A stretch of 64,000 nt of DNA, taken from assembly GCF_032193805.1 (NCBI RefSeq), contig NZ_JAVBIK010000001.1, positions 1,571,001 to 1,635,000 on the forward strand. The letters run 5' to 3'. A model generated the notes under the pieces. It saw nothing but the letters and a program-made list of their open reading frames with translations. It did no database searches and was not told the origin of the DNA. The DNA comes from Rhodoferax potami. GTDB lineage: Bacteria > Pseudomonadota > Gammaproteobacteria > Burkholderiales > Burkholderiaceae_C. Of the stretch, positions 25,874-35,390 are shown in pieces (within the stretch, counting starts at the first letter, position 1; every line of letters starts with the position of its first letter). Both the position numbers and the translations under genes were made by a program.

Positions 25874-27376
25874 ATGAACGCCCCACTTGATACAACCGCC
25901 CGGGAAATGCTACAAAAAAGAGAGCTACTCGCGCAGGTATTGCCTGCGCTAGAGGCCTATTTGCCTAAGCATGCGCTGCTCTACCAGACGGAAGACACCA
26001 CACCCTATGAATGCGACGGCCTGACCGCCTACCGCCAGCGCCCGCTGCTGGTGGCCCTGCCGGAAACCGAAGACCAAGTGGCTGCGGTGTTGCGGGTGTG
26101 TCATGGCTTGAATGTGCCGGTGGTGGCTCGCGGCGCGGGCACCGGCCTGTCCGGTGGTGCCATGCCCCATGCCATGGGGGTCACGCTCTCTTTGGCCAAG
26201 TTCAACAAGATTCTGAAAGTGGACAAACGCAGCCGCACGGCGGTGGTGCAGTGCGGCGTGCGCAACCTGGCCATTAGCGAGGCGGCAGCGCCCTATGGGC
26301 TGTATTACGCGCCGGACCCCAGCAGCCAGATTGCCTGCACGATTGGCGGCAACGTGGCCGAGAACTCAGGCGGCGTGCACTGCCTGAAATACGGCCTGAC
26401 GCTGCACAACGTGCTCAAGGTACGCGGCTTCACCATGGAAGGCGAGCCCATCGAATTCGGTGGTGACGCGCTCGACGCCCCCGGCTACGACCTGATGAGC
26501 GTGGTAGTCGGCAGCGAGGGCATGCTGGCCGTCACCACCGAGGTCACTGTCAAGCTGGTGCCCAAGCCACAACTGGCCCGCTGCATCATGGCCAGCTTTG
26601 ACGACCTGCGCAAAGCGGGCGATGCGGTGGCTGCGGTGATCGCCGCCGGCATCATCCCCGCCGGGCTGGAGATGATGGACAAGCCCATGACCGCCGCAGT
26701 GGAAGACTTTGTGCACGCGGGCTACGACCTGAGCGCCGAAGCCATTCTGCTGTGCGAGAGCGACGGCACACCCGAAGAGGTGGAAGAAGAAATCGGCCGC
26801 ATGAGCGAAGTGCTGCGCGCAGCCGGCGCCACCGGCATTGCGGTGAGCAACAGCGAAGCCGAACGCCTGCGCTTCTGGAGCGGGCGCAAGAACGCCTTCC
26901 CCGCTAGCGGCCGCATCAGCCCCGACTACATGTGCATGGACAGCACCATTCCCCGCGCCCGGCTGGCCGACATCCTGCTGGCTATTGCCGAGATGGAAAA
27001 GAAGTACCAGCTGCGCTGCGCCAACGTGTTCCATGCCGGCGACGGCAACCTGCACCCGCTGATTTTGTTTGATGCGAACGACCCCGACCAGCTGCGCCGC
27101 TGCGAGCTGTTCGGCGCCGAAATTCTGGAGGCCAGCGTCGCCATGGGCGGCACGGTGACCGGCGAACACGGCGTGGGAATCGAGAAGCTCAACAGCATGT
27201 GCGTGCAGTTCAGCGCCGAAGAAAATGCCCAGATGTTTGCGCTGAAGGCGGCCTTCGACCCGCAGGGGCTACTCAACCCGGGCAAGGTCATTCCTACGTT
27301 GCAGCGCTGCGCCGAATACGGCAAAGAGCTGGTGCGCGGCGGCAAGCTCAAGCACCCCGACCTGCCGCGCTTTTAG
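25874..27376 (+). CDS. glcD: FAD-linked oxidase, GlcD-like (glycolate/D-lactate type)
   Basis: 500 residues. FAD-binding PCMH domain (VVARGAGTGLSGGAMP near residue 95, ACTIGGNVAENSGG near 157) and FAD-oxidase C domain (FHAGDGNLHPLI, GTVTGEHGVGIEKL). It oxidises 2-hydroxyacids. GlcD normally works with GlcE and GlcF, but neither gene is adjacent, so it may act as a D-lactate dehydrogenase or use distant partners. Codons 12-30 (EMLQKRELLAQVLPALEAYL) are encoded by a copy of the family repeat that lies before the conserved core. Confidence 0.88.
   Translation: MNAPLDTTAREMLQKRELLAQVLPALEAYLPKHALLYQTEDTTPYECDGLTAYRQRPLLVALPETEDQVAAVLRVCHGLNVPVVARGAGTGLSGGAMPHAMGVTLSLAKFNKILKVDKRSRTAVVQCGVRNLAISEAAAPYGLYYAPDPSSQIACTIGGNVAENSGGVHCLKYGLTLHNVLKVRGFTMEGEPIEFGGDALDAPGYDLMSVVVGSEGMLAVTTEVTVKLVPKPQLARCIMASFDDLRKAGDAVAAVIAAGIIPAGLEMMDKPMTAAVEDFVHAGYDLSAEAILLCESDGTPEEVEEEIGRMSEVLRAAGATGIAVSNSEAERLRFWSGRKNAFPASGRISPDYMCMDSTIPRARLADILLAIAEMEKKYQLRCANVFHAGDGNLHPLILFDANDPDQLRRCELFGAEILEASVAMGGTVTGEHGVGIEKLNSMCVQFSAEENAQMFALKAAFDPQGLLNPGKVIPTLQRCAEYGKELVRGGKLKHPDLPRF
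25908..25962. repeat. Family repeat copy inside the glcD coding sequence
   Basis: TGCTACAAAAAAGAGAGCTA, then CTCGCGCAGG, a short gap and TGCGCTAGAGGCCTATTT, in the same order as other copies. It supplies about 18 codons of the oxidase N terminus. Confidence 0.8.
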
Positions 27377-27384
27377 TGCGGGGA

Positions 27385-27795
27385 TCAGAACTTCGAACTG
27401 AGGACGAAGTTGATCGCCCCGGACTCGCCGACAAACGCTTGGTACTGAAAAGACTGACCGGCCGCCGTGGTGTGGACCGAGCGCCATTGGGCGATCAGGC
27501 TTTTGCCGGTGGGGTCGTAGGCGAGCTCTAAGGGGCTGTTGCTGAACGAGGTCAGGGACACCCCTATTTTTTTGCGGGCACCGTCATACCGGGTATCGAA
27601 GGCCACCACGGTGTTGTGCAGTAGCAGGCCGATCGACTTGCGCTCCGCCACCGCCTTGTCGAGCAAACTGCGGTCCGATTGGTTGAGCGACGGCGCCGCA
27701 CCCGAAGGCAGGCGGGTCAGAGAGATGGCCTCCTGGCCAAAGGCCTGGCTCGTCAAGCTGGCGCACAAGGCAACTGCAAAGACTGGGTGGTTCAT
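27385..27795 (-). CDS. Secreted protein of unknown function
   Basis: 136 residues from MNHPVFAVALCASLTS. A signal peptide ends near QAFGQ (residue 20). The mature part is about 115 residues, with a beta-rich C terminus (SLIAQWRSVHTTAAGQSFQYQAF). AGGAGGG lies 6 bp before the ATG. I do not recognise the family. It converges with glcD, with 8 bp between stops. Confidence 0.65.
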   Translation of the reverse strand: MNHPVFAVALCASLTSQAFGQEAISLTRLPSGAAPSLNQSDRSLLDKAVAERKSIGLLLHNTVVAFDTRYDGARKKIGVSLTSFSNSPLELAYDPTGKSLIAQWRSVHTTAAGQSFQYQAFVGESGAINFVLSSKF

Positions 27796-27940
27796 CGGGC
27801 CCTCCTGACACACGCAGGAGCCCAATGTCGCACAGCCGCCGCGGCTTGAAAAGCGCTAATTGGCGGTGTTTTGCAACATGGTGTTGCGCTTACCGCCCCG
27901 CCCGCAGCGCGCAGGCGGCTCAAAAAAACAAGCCAAATCG

Positions 27941-27990
27941 GCAGCTATCCCTTATAAATATTGCGCTACTAGCTATGAATTAAATAGCAA
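27941..27990. repeat. Family repeat copy, intergenic
   Basis: GCAGCTATCCCTTATAAATA then TTGCGCTACTAGCTATGAAT and TAAATAGC. It carries the AATTcATAGCTnnTnGCGCA variant also seen inside putA. Confidence 0.6.
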
Positions 27991-28845
27991 TCAAACCAGA
28001 AAACCCCGCACCGGGTCCGCTGCGCTGCGCTGCAGCCAGTTACTCGCGGCATAGGTAGTGCTCGCGTCGGTCACATGCAGGGTGTAGGCATGGCGGGACA
28101 CGGCGGAGCGGTTCGGGGCACTGTAGTGCGGCAGCAAGCCATGGAACACCACCAAAGCGCCGGCCTGAACCTCCAGGGGCACTGCGTTGACATTGCTGGC
28201 AGGCCATGGGGTACTGTCGAGCTTGCGCATGGTGATGGAGTCACCCTCTCGCTCAAAGCGCTCACGCAACACGCCCCGGGGGCCCCGGTGGCCGCCCGGC
28301 TCGGTCCACAAGCAGCCGTTACTCAAGGTGGCGTCTTCGAGGGCAAACCAGAAGGTGGTCACGCTGATCGGGGTGGTGTCAAAAAAGGTGGCATCCTGGT
28401 GCCAACCGACTTCGCCCCCGATGCCGGGTTGCTTGAAGATATACATCGACTGCCAGACTTGCGGCTGGGTCAGCCCGAGATCGGCCGCCAACTCTGCCAA
28501 CGCAGGCCCATGCGAGAAGGCCTCGAACACCGGGTCCTTGTCGTGCATGGCATGGCCGATTTTGTTGATCGAGAGCGCCTTGGCCTGCCGCAAGGCGCCG
28601 TTTGCATCGAACGCCTCTTCTTCAAAAAAGCAGCTGATGCGATCGGCCGAGTTCAAAAAGTAGTGGTCCACCTTGCGCGCCTGCTCATTGGTGGTGAAGA
28701 TGGTGCGGCTCTCTGCCGGATCGAAGGCGTCCACGATAGCTTCTGCCCGCGCGCGCAGGGCTGCAATCTCGGCCTTGGATTTGAAGTCGGGAAGGATCAG
28801 GTAGCCGTCTTCCGCGTAGCGGATTTTCTGTTCAGAGGTAAGCAT
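27991..28845 (-). CDS. Phytanoyl-CoA dioxygenase family protein
   Basis: 284 residues, Fe(II)/2-oxoglutarate-dependent oxygenase fold. The iron ligands are seen in GWHQDATFF (His and Asp of HxD, about residue 153) and the distal His in FHGLLPHYSAPNRS (about 247). The 2-oxoglutarate Arg follows in SRHAYTLHV. These enzymes hydroxylate varied small molecules; the substrate is not identifiable. The gene stands alone; the neighbours suggest nothing specific. Confidence 0.87.
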   Translation of the reverse strand: MLTSEQKIRYAEDGYLILPDFKSKAEIAALRARAEAIVDAFDPAESRTIFTTNEQARKVDHYFLNSADRISCFFEEEAFDANGALRQAKALSINKIGHAMHDKDPVFEAFSHGPALAELAADLGLTQPQVWQSMYIFKQPGIGGEVGWHQDATFFDTTPISVTTFWFALEDATLSNGCLWTEPGGHRGPRGVLRERFEREGDSITMRKLDSTPWPASNVNAVPLEVQAGALVVFHGLLPHYSAPNRSAVSRHAYTLHVTDASTTYAASNWLQRSAADPVRGFLV

Positions 28846-28948
28846 GGGCTATGCAGAGGTTGGCAGTGTAGATAGCGTTTCAGTATAGACAGCCTGGGCA
28901 AGGGAATGCGCAAATTCGGCTACTCTCTGGCACAGGAGAGACACGCAC

Positions 28949-29956
28949 TTGAACCTCACACCCCTGATCCAACTCACCCGCGGCGGCACCCCCGAGTGCC
29001 TGCATTTCGGCGCGGTCGCTGTGACCAACCGCCTCGGACAACTCACGGCCTTTGCCGGTGACCCGCACTTGGTGACCTTTACCCGGTCCACCCTGAAGGC
29101 GCTGCAAGCACTGCCTTTTGTCGAAGCGGGTGGCCCCGCGACTTTTGGCTTCACCCAGGCCGAAAACGCCCTGCTCTGCGCCAGCCACAACGGCGAGGCC
29201 ATGCACGCGGATGCCGCCGTCAGCATGTTGGGCAAATCGGGCAACACCTACCAGACCCTGCGCTGCGGCTGCCATGTACCACTGCTGTTCAGCTACTTTG
29301 ACAAAGGAGCACCTGAGGGCGCCACCTACACCGAAGCCCACAACAACTGCAGCGGCAAACACGCCGGCTTTGTGGCCTATTGCGTGCAGCACAACTTGCC
29401 CCTGGACGACTACACCGCCCCCGACCATCCGCTGCAGCAAGCGATAGCACGGGATGTTGCCCGCGCCGTCGGCATGGACGTGCAAGACATGCCGCGCGGC
29501 ATTGACGGCTGCTCTGCACCCAACTTTGCCATGCCCTTGTCCAAGCTGGCGACCGGCTATGCGCGCCTGGCCAGTGGCGCGCAGGATGCCGAGTTCGGCG
29601 CTAGCTTTGCACTCTTGAGCGAAGCTATGACCGCCTACCCCGAAATGGTGAGCGGCACAGGGCGTAACGACCTGGACTTCATGCGCGTGGGCAGAGGCGA
29701 CTGGGTGAGCAAGGTCGGTGCAGATGGTGTGCAGGTGGTGGGCAGCAAAAGCCGGGGCGAGGCCTTTGCCCTCAAGATCATCGATGGCAATAAGCCCGCC
29801 CTGTTTGCAGCCAGCGTGGAGGTCCTCGACCAACTCGGCTGGCTTGACGACGCGCAGCGCGCCGCTTTGAAGCCGTGGCGTGCCGCCGAAATTCGCAATG
29901 CCCGCGGCCTGCTGGTCGGCGAGCGGCTCCCTGTTTTCCAATTGCAAACACCATGA
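28949..29956 (+). CDS. ansA: L-asparaginase, Rhizobium etli type (class 3)
   Basis: 335 residues. The signature residues of ReAV-type enzymes are all present with an offset of one: Ser47 and Lys50 (SxxK), Cys134 and Lys137 (NNCSGKHAG), Asp186 and Cys188 (GIDGCSAPN). It hydrolyses asparagine to aspartate and ammonia and is unrelated to E. coli-type asparaginases. It starts with TTG, preceded by AGGAGA; its stop overlaps the arginase ATG (ATGA), so the two are cotranslated in an amino-acid degradation operon. Confidence 0.88.
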   Translation: MNLTPLIQLTRGGTPECLHFGAVAVTNRLGQLTAFAGDPHLVTFTRSTLKALQALPFVEAGGPATFGFTQAENALLCASHNGEAMHADAAVSMLGKSGNTYQTLRCGCHVPLLFSYFDKGAPEGATYTEAHNNCSGKHAGFVAYCVQHNLPLDDYTAPDHPLQQAIARDVARAVGMDVQDMPRGIDGCSAPNFAMPLSKLATGYARLASGAQDAEFGASFALLSEAMTAYPEMVSGTGRNDLDFMRVGRGDWVSKVGADGVQVVGSKSRGEAFALKIIDGNKPALFAASVEVLDQLGWLDDAQRAALKPWRAAEIRNARGLLVGERLPVFQLQTP

Positions 29957-30867
29957 ACCGACACATCAGCCTGATTGGCGCTCCGACCGACATCGGCGCG
30001 GGCAGCCGCGGCGCCAGCATGGGGCCGGAGGCCTTGCGCGTGGCGGGCATCCACCATGTTTTGCAGAGCCACGGACTCGAGGTCCGCGACACCGGCAACC
30101 TCAGCGGGCCCAACAACCCGTGGCAACCCCCTGTCAACGGGTACCGCCATTTGCCTGAAGTGACCGCATGGAACCGCAGCCTGCATGACGCGGTCTACGC
30201 CGAATTACAAGACGGGCGCATGCCCATCGTGCTGGGCGGGGACCATTGCCTGGGTATCGGCTCGATCAGCGCCGTGGCCCGCCACTGCCGCGACACCGGC
30301 AAAAAGCTGCGGGTGCTGTGGCTGGACGCCCATGCCGACTTCAATACCAACACGCTCACCCCGAGCGGCAACATCCATGGCATGCCCGTGGCCTGCCTTT
30401 GCGGCTTCGGCCCGCAGGAGTTGATCGAGATTGGTGGTCATGTGCCGGCGATCTCACCCAAGTGGGTACGGCAGATCGGTATCCGCAGCGTGGACGAAGG
30501 TGAAAAGCGCTTCGTGCATGAGCAGAACATTGAAGTGTTCGACATGCGCTACATCGACGAAATGGGCATGCGCTCCGCCATGGAGCTGGCCCTCGCGCTG
30601 ATGGACAGCAACACCCACCTGCATGTGAGTTTTGATGTCGACTTTCTGGATCCGGATATCGCACCCGGCGTAGGCACCACCGTGCGAGGTGGCCCCACCT
30701 ACCGAGAAGCGCAGCTCTGCATGGAAATGATTGCAGACACCGGGCGCATGGGCAGCCTGGACGTGTTCGAACTGAACCCCGCGCTCGATGAACGCAATCG
30801 CACCGCCGAAGTGGCGGTGGATTTGATCGAATCCCTGTTCGGGAAAAGTACCTTAATGCGAAAGTAG
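29953..30867 (+). CDS. rocF: Arginase
   Basis: 304 residues, usual length. Mn2+ ligands appear in GGDHCLGIGS, WLDAHADFNT and SFDVDFLDPDIAPG. It converts arginine to ornithine and urea. Translationally coupled to the asparaginase gene. Its 3' end overlaps the convergent chemoreceptor gene by 15 bp. Confidence 0.94.
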   Translation: MNRHISLIGAPTDIGAGSRGASMGPEALRVAGIHHVLQSHGLEVRDTGNLSGPNNPWQPPVNGYRHLPEVTAWNRSLHDAVYAELQDGRMPIVLGGDHCLGIGSISAVARHCRDTGKKLRVLWLDAHADFNTNTLTPSGNIHGMPVACLCGFGPQELIEIGGHVPAISPKWVRQIGIRSVDEGEKRFVHEQNIEVFDMRYIDEMGMRSAMELALALMDSNTHLHVSFDVDFLDPDIAPGVGTTVRGGPTYREAQLCMEMIADTGRMGSLDVFELNPALDERNRTAEVAVDLIESLFGKSTLMRK

Positions 30868-32859
30868 GCGGGTGGACGAGTGACCGGCATCGTTGCCGGT
30901 CCGGAACACCGCCACGGTATTGACCAGCTCGCCAGCCTGATTGCGCAAGCTGCTCGCTGCGGCAGCCATTTGCTCGACCAGTGCGGCGTTCTGTTGGGTG
31001 GTCTGGTCCATCTGGTTCACCGCGTCGCTCACTTGGTGCACACCGGCGCTCTGCTCAGAGCTCGCCGCCGTGATCTCGCCCATGATGTCATTCACCCGCC
31101 GGATCGACGCAACCACCTCGGTCATGGTCTCACCCGCTTGGTTCACCAGCTTGGTGCCCTGCTCTACACGGCCGACGCTGTCATCAATCAGGCCCTTGAT
31201 CTCTTTGGCCGCCTCGGCACTCCGGCCTGCCAAGGAGCGAACCTCGCTGGCGACCACCGCAAAGCCACGGCCCTGCTCACCCGCACGCGCTGCCTCAACG
31301 GCAGCATTCAAGGCCAGGATATTGGTTTGGAAGGCGATGCCATCGATCACACCGATGATGTCGGCAATCCGTGCCGAGGACTGGTTGATGCCCTTCATGG
31401 TTTCCACCACCTGGTCCATCACCTGGCCACCGCGCAGGGCCACGTCTGACGCGTTCACGGCCATCTGGTTGGCTTGGCGGGCGTTGTCCACGTTGTGATT
31501 CACAGTGCTGCTCAGGGTGGCCATGCTGCTGGCCGTCTGCTGCAGCGCGCTGGCTTGCTGCTCGGTGCGCATCGACAGGTCGTGGTTGCCTTGGGCAATT
31601 TCGGAGCTGGCATTGGCCACACTCTCAGAGCCTTCGCGCACCGCGGACACCACACCAGCCAGGCCTGAGCCGATCTGGTTGATCGCTTCGACCAGGCGCC
31701 CGATTTCATCCTGGCTCTGGGCCTTGATCTGCACTGTCAAGTCGCCGCTGGCGATTTGGCTGGCGGCAAGCTGCACCTGCTGCAATGGCATAGACACGAG
31801 TCGCTTCACCATCACAAACAACACAATGGCCGTCAAAAGCACGACGCCCACGCCCACTGCACCAAAAATGTTACGGATCTGACGCACCTCGGAAGTGAAC
31901 TCATCCACATAGGCGCCGCCAGCGATCACCCAGTTGAGGGGCTTCAGGTGGCTGAAGGCCACCACCTTCTCACGCGCGGCAGAGTCTCCGAGTTCGGCAT
32001 TCTTCCAGGGGTAGCGGATGCTTCCGTTCTTTTGCTCGAGAATCTCTTTGATGAATTCACGACCGCTGGAGTCTTTGGAATCCAGAATGTTTTTACCCTC
32101 TTGGGCCGGGTGCACGATCAGGTTGCCCAAATTGGGGCCCGTGCGGGCATCCAGCACATAGAAGTAGCCGGTCTCGCCGATCTTCATGGCGCGGATCGTG
32201 TCTTTGAGTTGCTTCAAGTAGTTGCTGAAGTCCATGCCCACGAATGCCAATCCAACCACTTTGCCTGCAGCATTTTTGATCGGCTCATAGTGCGTCATGT
32301 ACTGGCGCCCAAACAAGGTCGCCGGACCGGCGTAGGTCCCGCCTTCAATCACGGCTTTGTAGCCGGGGTGGGCGCGGTCAAGCAGTGTGCCGACCACACG
32401 TTCGCCCTTGTCGTTTTTGAGGGAAGTGCTCACCCGCACAAAGTCTTGGCCGGATGCCGCAAAGATGGTCGCTACCGCGCCGGTGGCCTCGGTGAACTGA
32501 TCCACCACACTGAAATCCATATTGATGGGTTTGCCACCTAGAGCCAACGCCGGCGTGGGTTTGCCGGCAATGTCGATGCTCTCTCCGGTCAAATCAAATC
32601 CGGCGCCGAGCCGTGCGTCAAACGTTTTGGCCAGAGTGACCGTACGGCTGCGCAAATCACTGTCGGTGGCCTCGACCAAAGACACGATGAGTTTGGTTTT
32701 CTCGGCGACCTCATCGCTGGCACGGGACTCCACCACGCGGACCAAGGTCACACCGATGCTTATCACGAGCAGGGCGACAAACACGCTCACCATTGCCATC
32801 AAGCTCAAGGAGAGCTTGCTACCCACGCCTAAGCGGGAAAACCAGGAAACTTGCTGCAT
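30853..32859 (-). CDS. Methyl-accepting chemotaxis protein with Cache3-Cache2 sensor
   Basis: 668 residues. Membrane helix near residues 17-40, a large periplasmic double Cache region (residues 45-330, ending GGAYVDEFTSEVRQ), second helix near 335-355, HAMP-like segment (QVQLAASQIASGDLTVQI), and a signalling domain with [21 protein letters not shown]. Cch3_Cch2 sensors bind small organic acids or amines. The signalling domain is nearly identical to that of the 36806 receptor. It ends inside the arginase 3' end, on the other strand. Confidence 0.92.
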   Translation of the reverse strand: MQQVSWFSRLGVGSKLSLSLMAMVSVFVALLVISIGVTLVRVVESRASDEVAEKTKLIVSLVEATDSDLRSRTVTLAKTFDARLGAGFDLTGESIDIAGKPTPALALGGKPINMDFSVVDQFTEATGAVATIFAASGQDFVRVSTSLKNDKGERVVGTLLDRAHPGYKAVIEGGTYAGPATLFGRQYMTHYEPIKNAAGKVVGLAFVGMDFSNYLKQLKDTIRAMKIGETGYFYVLDARTGPNLGNLIVHPAQEGKNILDSKDSSGREFIKEILEQKNGSIRYPWKNAELGDSAAREKVVAFSHLKPLNWVIAGGAYVDEFTSEVRQIRNIFGAVGVGVVLLTAIVLFVMVKRLVSMPLQQVQLAASQIASGDLTVQIKAQSQDEIGRLVEAINQIGSGLAGVVSAVREGSESVANASSEIAQGNHDLSMRTEQQASALQQTASSMATLSSTVNHNVDNARQANQMAVNASDVALRGGQVMDQVVETMKGINQSSARIADIIGVIDGIAFQTNILALNAAVEAARAGEQGRGFAVVASEVRSLAGRSAEAAKEIKGLIDDSVGRVEQGTKLVNQAGETMTEVVASIRRVNDIMGEITAASSEQSAGVHQVSDAVNQMDQTTQQNAALVEQMAAAASSLRNQAGELVNTVAVFRTGNDAGHSSTRLLSH

Positions 32860-33054
32860 AGGGACTCCAATTCAACGACCGACATCAAACGCAACTTACA
32901 GATATTTAAATTTAACGGATTTAATGAAAAAAGCATAAAACCGCACATTACCATAAGTTGATAAGGGTTTTTGGTTTGAAAACCCGGTCCTCCACTGAAC
33001 CTGCCCTGTTCACACCGACAATCGCATCCTAACCATCTTTACCCCCTCTTGACC

Positions 33055-34269
33055 ATGACCACACTCGGAACGCCTCTCTCCCCCCATGCGACCAAAGTAA
33101 TGCTGCTCGGCAGCGGTGAATTGGGCAAAGAAGTGTTGATTGCATTGCAACGCCTGGGGGTCGAGACCATTGCGGTAGATCGCTATGACAACGCACCCGG
33201 TCAACAAGTGGCCCACCACGCGCGCACGATCACCATGAGCGATCCAGCGCAGCTCCAAGCACTGATTGAAGCGGAGCGCCCCATGCTGGTGGTGCCGGAA
33301 ATTGAAGCCATTGCAACGCCCATGCTCGAGGAGCTGGAGGCCGCAGGCACGGTGCGCGTGATTCCAACCGCCCGGGCCGCCCGCTTGACGATGGACCGGG
33401 AAGGCATCCGCCGCTTGGCAGCAGAAACTTTGGGCCTGCCCACCAGCCCCTACCAGTTTTGTGACTCACTCGCCGAATTGCAGGCGGCGATCGATGGCGA
33501 AAACGGGCAAGGTATCGGCTACCCCTGTATCGTCAAACCGGTGATGAGCAGCTCCGGCAAAGGCCAAAGCAAAATTGACGGCCCCGAAGATGTCCAGAAA
33601 GCATGGGACTACGCCATGGCCGGCGGTCGCGTCAGCCACGGCCGGGTCATTGTGGAAGGGTTTATCGATTTCGATTACGAAATCACCCAGCTCACCGTGC
33701 GCTCGGTCGGCGCAGATGGCCAGATCGTGACCAGCTTTTGCGACCCCATCGGCCACGTGCAGGTCAGTGGCGACTATGTCGAGAGCTGGCAGCCGATGCA
33801 GATGCACGCTGCCGCCCTGGAGCGCGCCCGCGAAGTCTCCAAGGCGGTGACCGACAACCTGGGCGGGCAAGGCCTGTTTGGGGTGGAGTTGTTTGTCAAA
33901 GGCGAACAGGTGTGGTTCAGCGAGGTCAGCCCCCGCCCCCACGACACAGGCTTGGTGACCCTGTGCACCCAGCACCAAAGCGAATTTGAGCTGCATGCCC
34001 GCGCGATTCTGGGCTTGCCGGTCGACACTTCTTTGCGTAATCCGGGCGCCAGTGCCGTGATTTACGGCGGCGCCGATGCGCAAGGCATGGTGTTTGACGG
34101 CGTGGACCAGGCCTTGGCAATCCCCGGTACCGATCTGCGCTTGTTCGGCAAACCCGAGAGCTTTACCAAGCGTCGCATGGGGGTTGCGCTGGCACGGGCC
34201 GAGGACACCGACACTGCTCGCAGCAACGCCAAGCTGGCTGCATCGAAAGTGAAGCCGCGCGTGGTTTAA
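33055..34269 (+). CDS. purT: Formate-dependent phosphoribosylglycinamide formyltransferase 2
   Basis: 404 residues. ATP-grasp enzyme that uses formate and ATP to formylate GAR in purine synthesis. [17 protein letters not shown] (residues 15-31) is the preATP-grasp nucleotide fold; [13 protein letters not shown] and [11 protein letters not shown] with [10 protein letters not shown] are the ATP-grasp signatures. ATG 33055 is preferred. Formate could come from PurU. The upstream 195 bp hold a hairpin at 32965-32985 (GGGTTTT / AAAACCC) of unclear role. The stop overlaps that of the MBL gene by 4 bp. Confidence 0.94.
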   Translation: MTTLGTPLSPHATKVMLLGSGELGKEVLIALQRLGVETIAVDRYDNAPGQQVAHHARTITMSDPAQLQALIEAERPMLVVPEIEAIATPMLEELEAAGTVRVIPTARAARLTMDREGIRRLAAETLGLPTSPYQFCDSLAELQAAIDGENGQGIGYPCIVKPVMSSSGKGQSKIDGPEDVQKAWDYAMAGGRVSHGRVIVEGFIDFDYEITQLTVRSVGADGQIVTSFCDPIGHVQVSGDYVESWQPMQMHAAALERAREVSKAVTDNLGGQGLFGVELFVKGEQVWFSEVSPRPHDTGLVTLCTQHQSEFELHARAILGLPVDTSLRNPGASAVIYGGADAQGMVFDGVDQALAIPGTDLRLFGKPESFTKRRMGVALARAEDTDTARSNAKLAASKVKPRVV

Positions 34270-35297
34270 GCCGCGATCCGGTCGGCTGCTGGCAGCGGTA
34301 TGGAGCGGGTCTCTCCATGCCGCATCAACCACACGTGCCCGGGTGCGAGATTGCGCTCGGCCAGCGCGATCGCAAGGTCGCGTGGGGGTTGATCAAATGC
34401 CTCTTGGGTCAGCATGAAGGTGCCCCAATGCACGCCCATAGCGAGGGGCGCGTCCAGGTCCAGCAGCATCTGCACCGCATCGGCCGGGTTCACGTGCATC
34501 GGCTTCATAAAGTCGCGCGGCAGGTAAGCCCCGATGGGGAGGGCCACAAAATCCATACGCCCGATCCGCTGGCGGATAGCTTGAAAGTCACGGCTGTAGC
34601 CGGTGTCGCCGGGGAACAAAAACCGCCAAGGCGCGGCGGGCGCTGCATGCCACTCGAGGCAATAGCCTCCCCACAATGATGCATTGGTGTCCCACGGGGT
34701 GCGCCGGCTCCAGTGCTGAGCCGGCGTGAAGTGCACCCGGATACCATCCGCCACAGCGAGCGACTCCCACCAATCCAGCTCTTGCACCCGGGGAATGCCG
34801 CGCTGGTCAAACCAGGCTTTCAGTCCCTTAGGCACGATGAAGCGCGGTGTTTGACCGGCGGCCAACAGGCCACGGATCGTGGCATCGCACAAATGGTCGT
34901 AATGGTTATGAGAGATCAACACCAGATCAATGCGCGGCAGCTGCGTGGGCGTCAGCGGCGCCTTCACGCGGCGGCGGGCACCGACCCTGCCCCCAGGGCC
35001 GGCAAACTCTGCCAGCGTGGGGTCCATCAAGATATTCAGCCCCGCGACTTGCAGCAACACCGTCACATGCCCCAGCCAGGTCACCTGTGGTGTCTCCGGC
35101 GCTTGCCGCAAAGCATCGTGGTTGACGGGTACGGTCCATGCGGCTTCAAAAGCCGCATAGCCTTGGTCGGGCGCGCGAAGCGGCTTGAAATCACCGCGCA
35201 ATGTGCGCCACAACATCTCGTACCACGGAAAGTTACCGAGCTGGACCTGAGGGTCCGAGTTGGAGAAGCGGTTCGGTACAGAGCGGTTGCCGGGCAT
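34266..35297 (-). CDS. MBL-fold hydrolase, NAPE-PLD/lactonase-like
   Basis: 343 residues. The metal motif HNHYDHL lies near residue 131, [10 protein letters not shown] near 193, and [11 protein letters not shown] near 232. The fold is that of the NAPE-PLD/UlaG-like family of metallo-beta-lactamase hydrolases, which act on phosphodiesters or lactones. The substrate is unknown. N-terminal 30 residues ([14 protein letters not shown]) are typical of the subfamily. Confidence 0.87.
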   Translation of the reverse strand: MPGNRSVPNRFSNSDPQVQLGNFPWYEMLWRTLRGDFKPLRAPDQGYAAFEAAWTVPVNHDALRQAPETPQVTWLGHVTVLLQVAGLNILMDPTLAEFAGPGGRVGARRRVKAPLTPTQLPRIDLVLISHNHYDHLCDATIRGLLAAGQTPRFIVPKGLKAWFDQRGIPRVQELDWWESLAVADGIRVHFTPAQHWSRRTPWDTNASLWGGYCLEWHAAPAAPWRFLFPGDTGYSRDFQAIRQRIGRMDFVALPIGAYLPRDFMKPMHVNPADAVQMLLDLDAPLAMGVHWGTFMLTQEAFDQPPRDLAIALAERNLAPGHVWLMRHGETRSIPLPAADRIAA

Positions 35298-35390
35298 CAG
35301 TCAAACGGAGGAGGTTGAAAGACTGCCATCATGCCCCAAGGTGCCAACCCCGCCAGCCCCGCAGGGCGGCAGGCACTACGCCCGCTGGGG

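Noticed and set aside
28880-29947. 355-residue open frame antisense to the asparaginase gene
   Set aside because: The plus-strand product carries all ReAV active-site residues; the minus frame has no recognisable domain.
32965-32985. Hairpin upstream of purT as a purine riboswitch or terminator
   Set aside because: A lone 7-bp stem with no conserved aptamer core, located between two divergent genes where a terminator is not needed.
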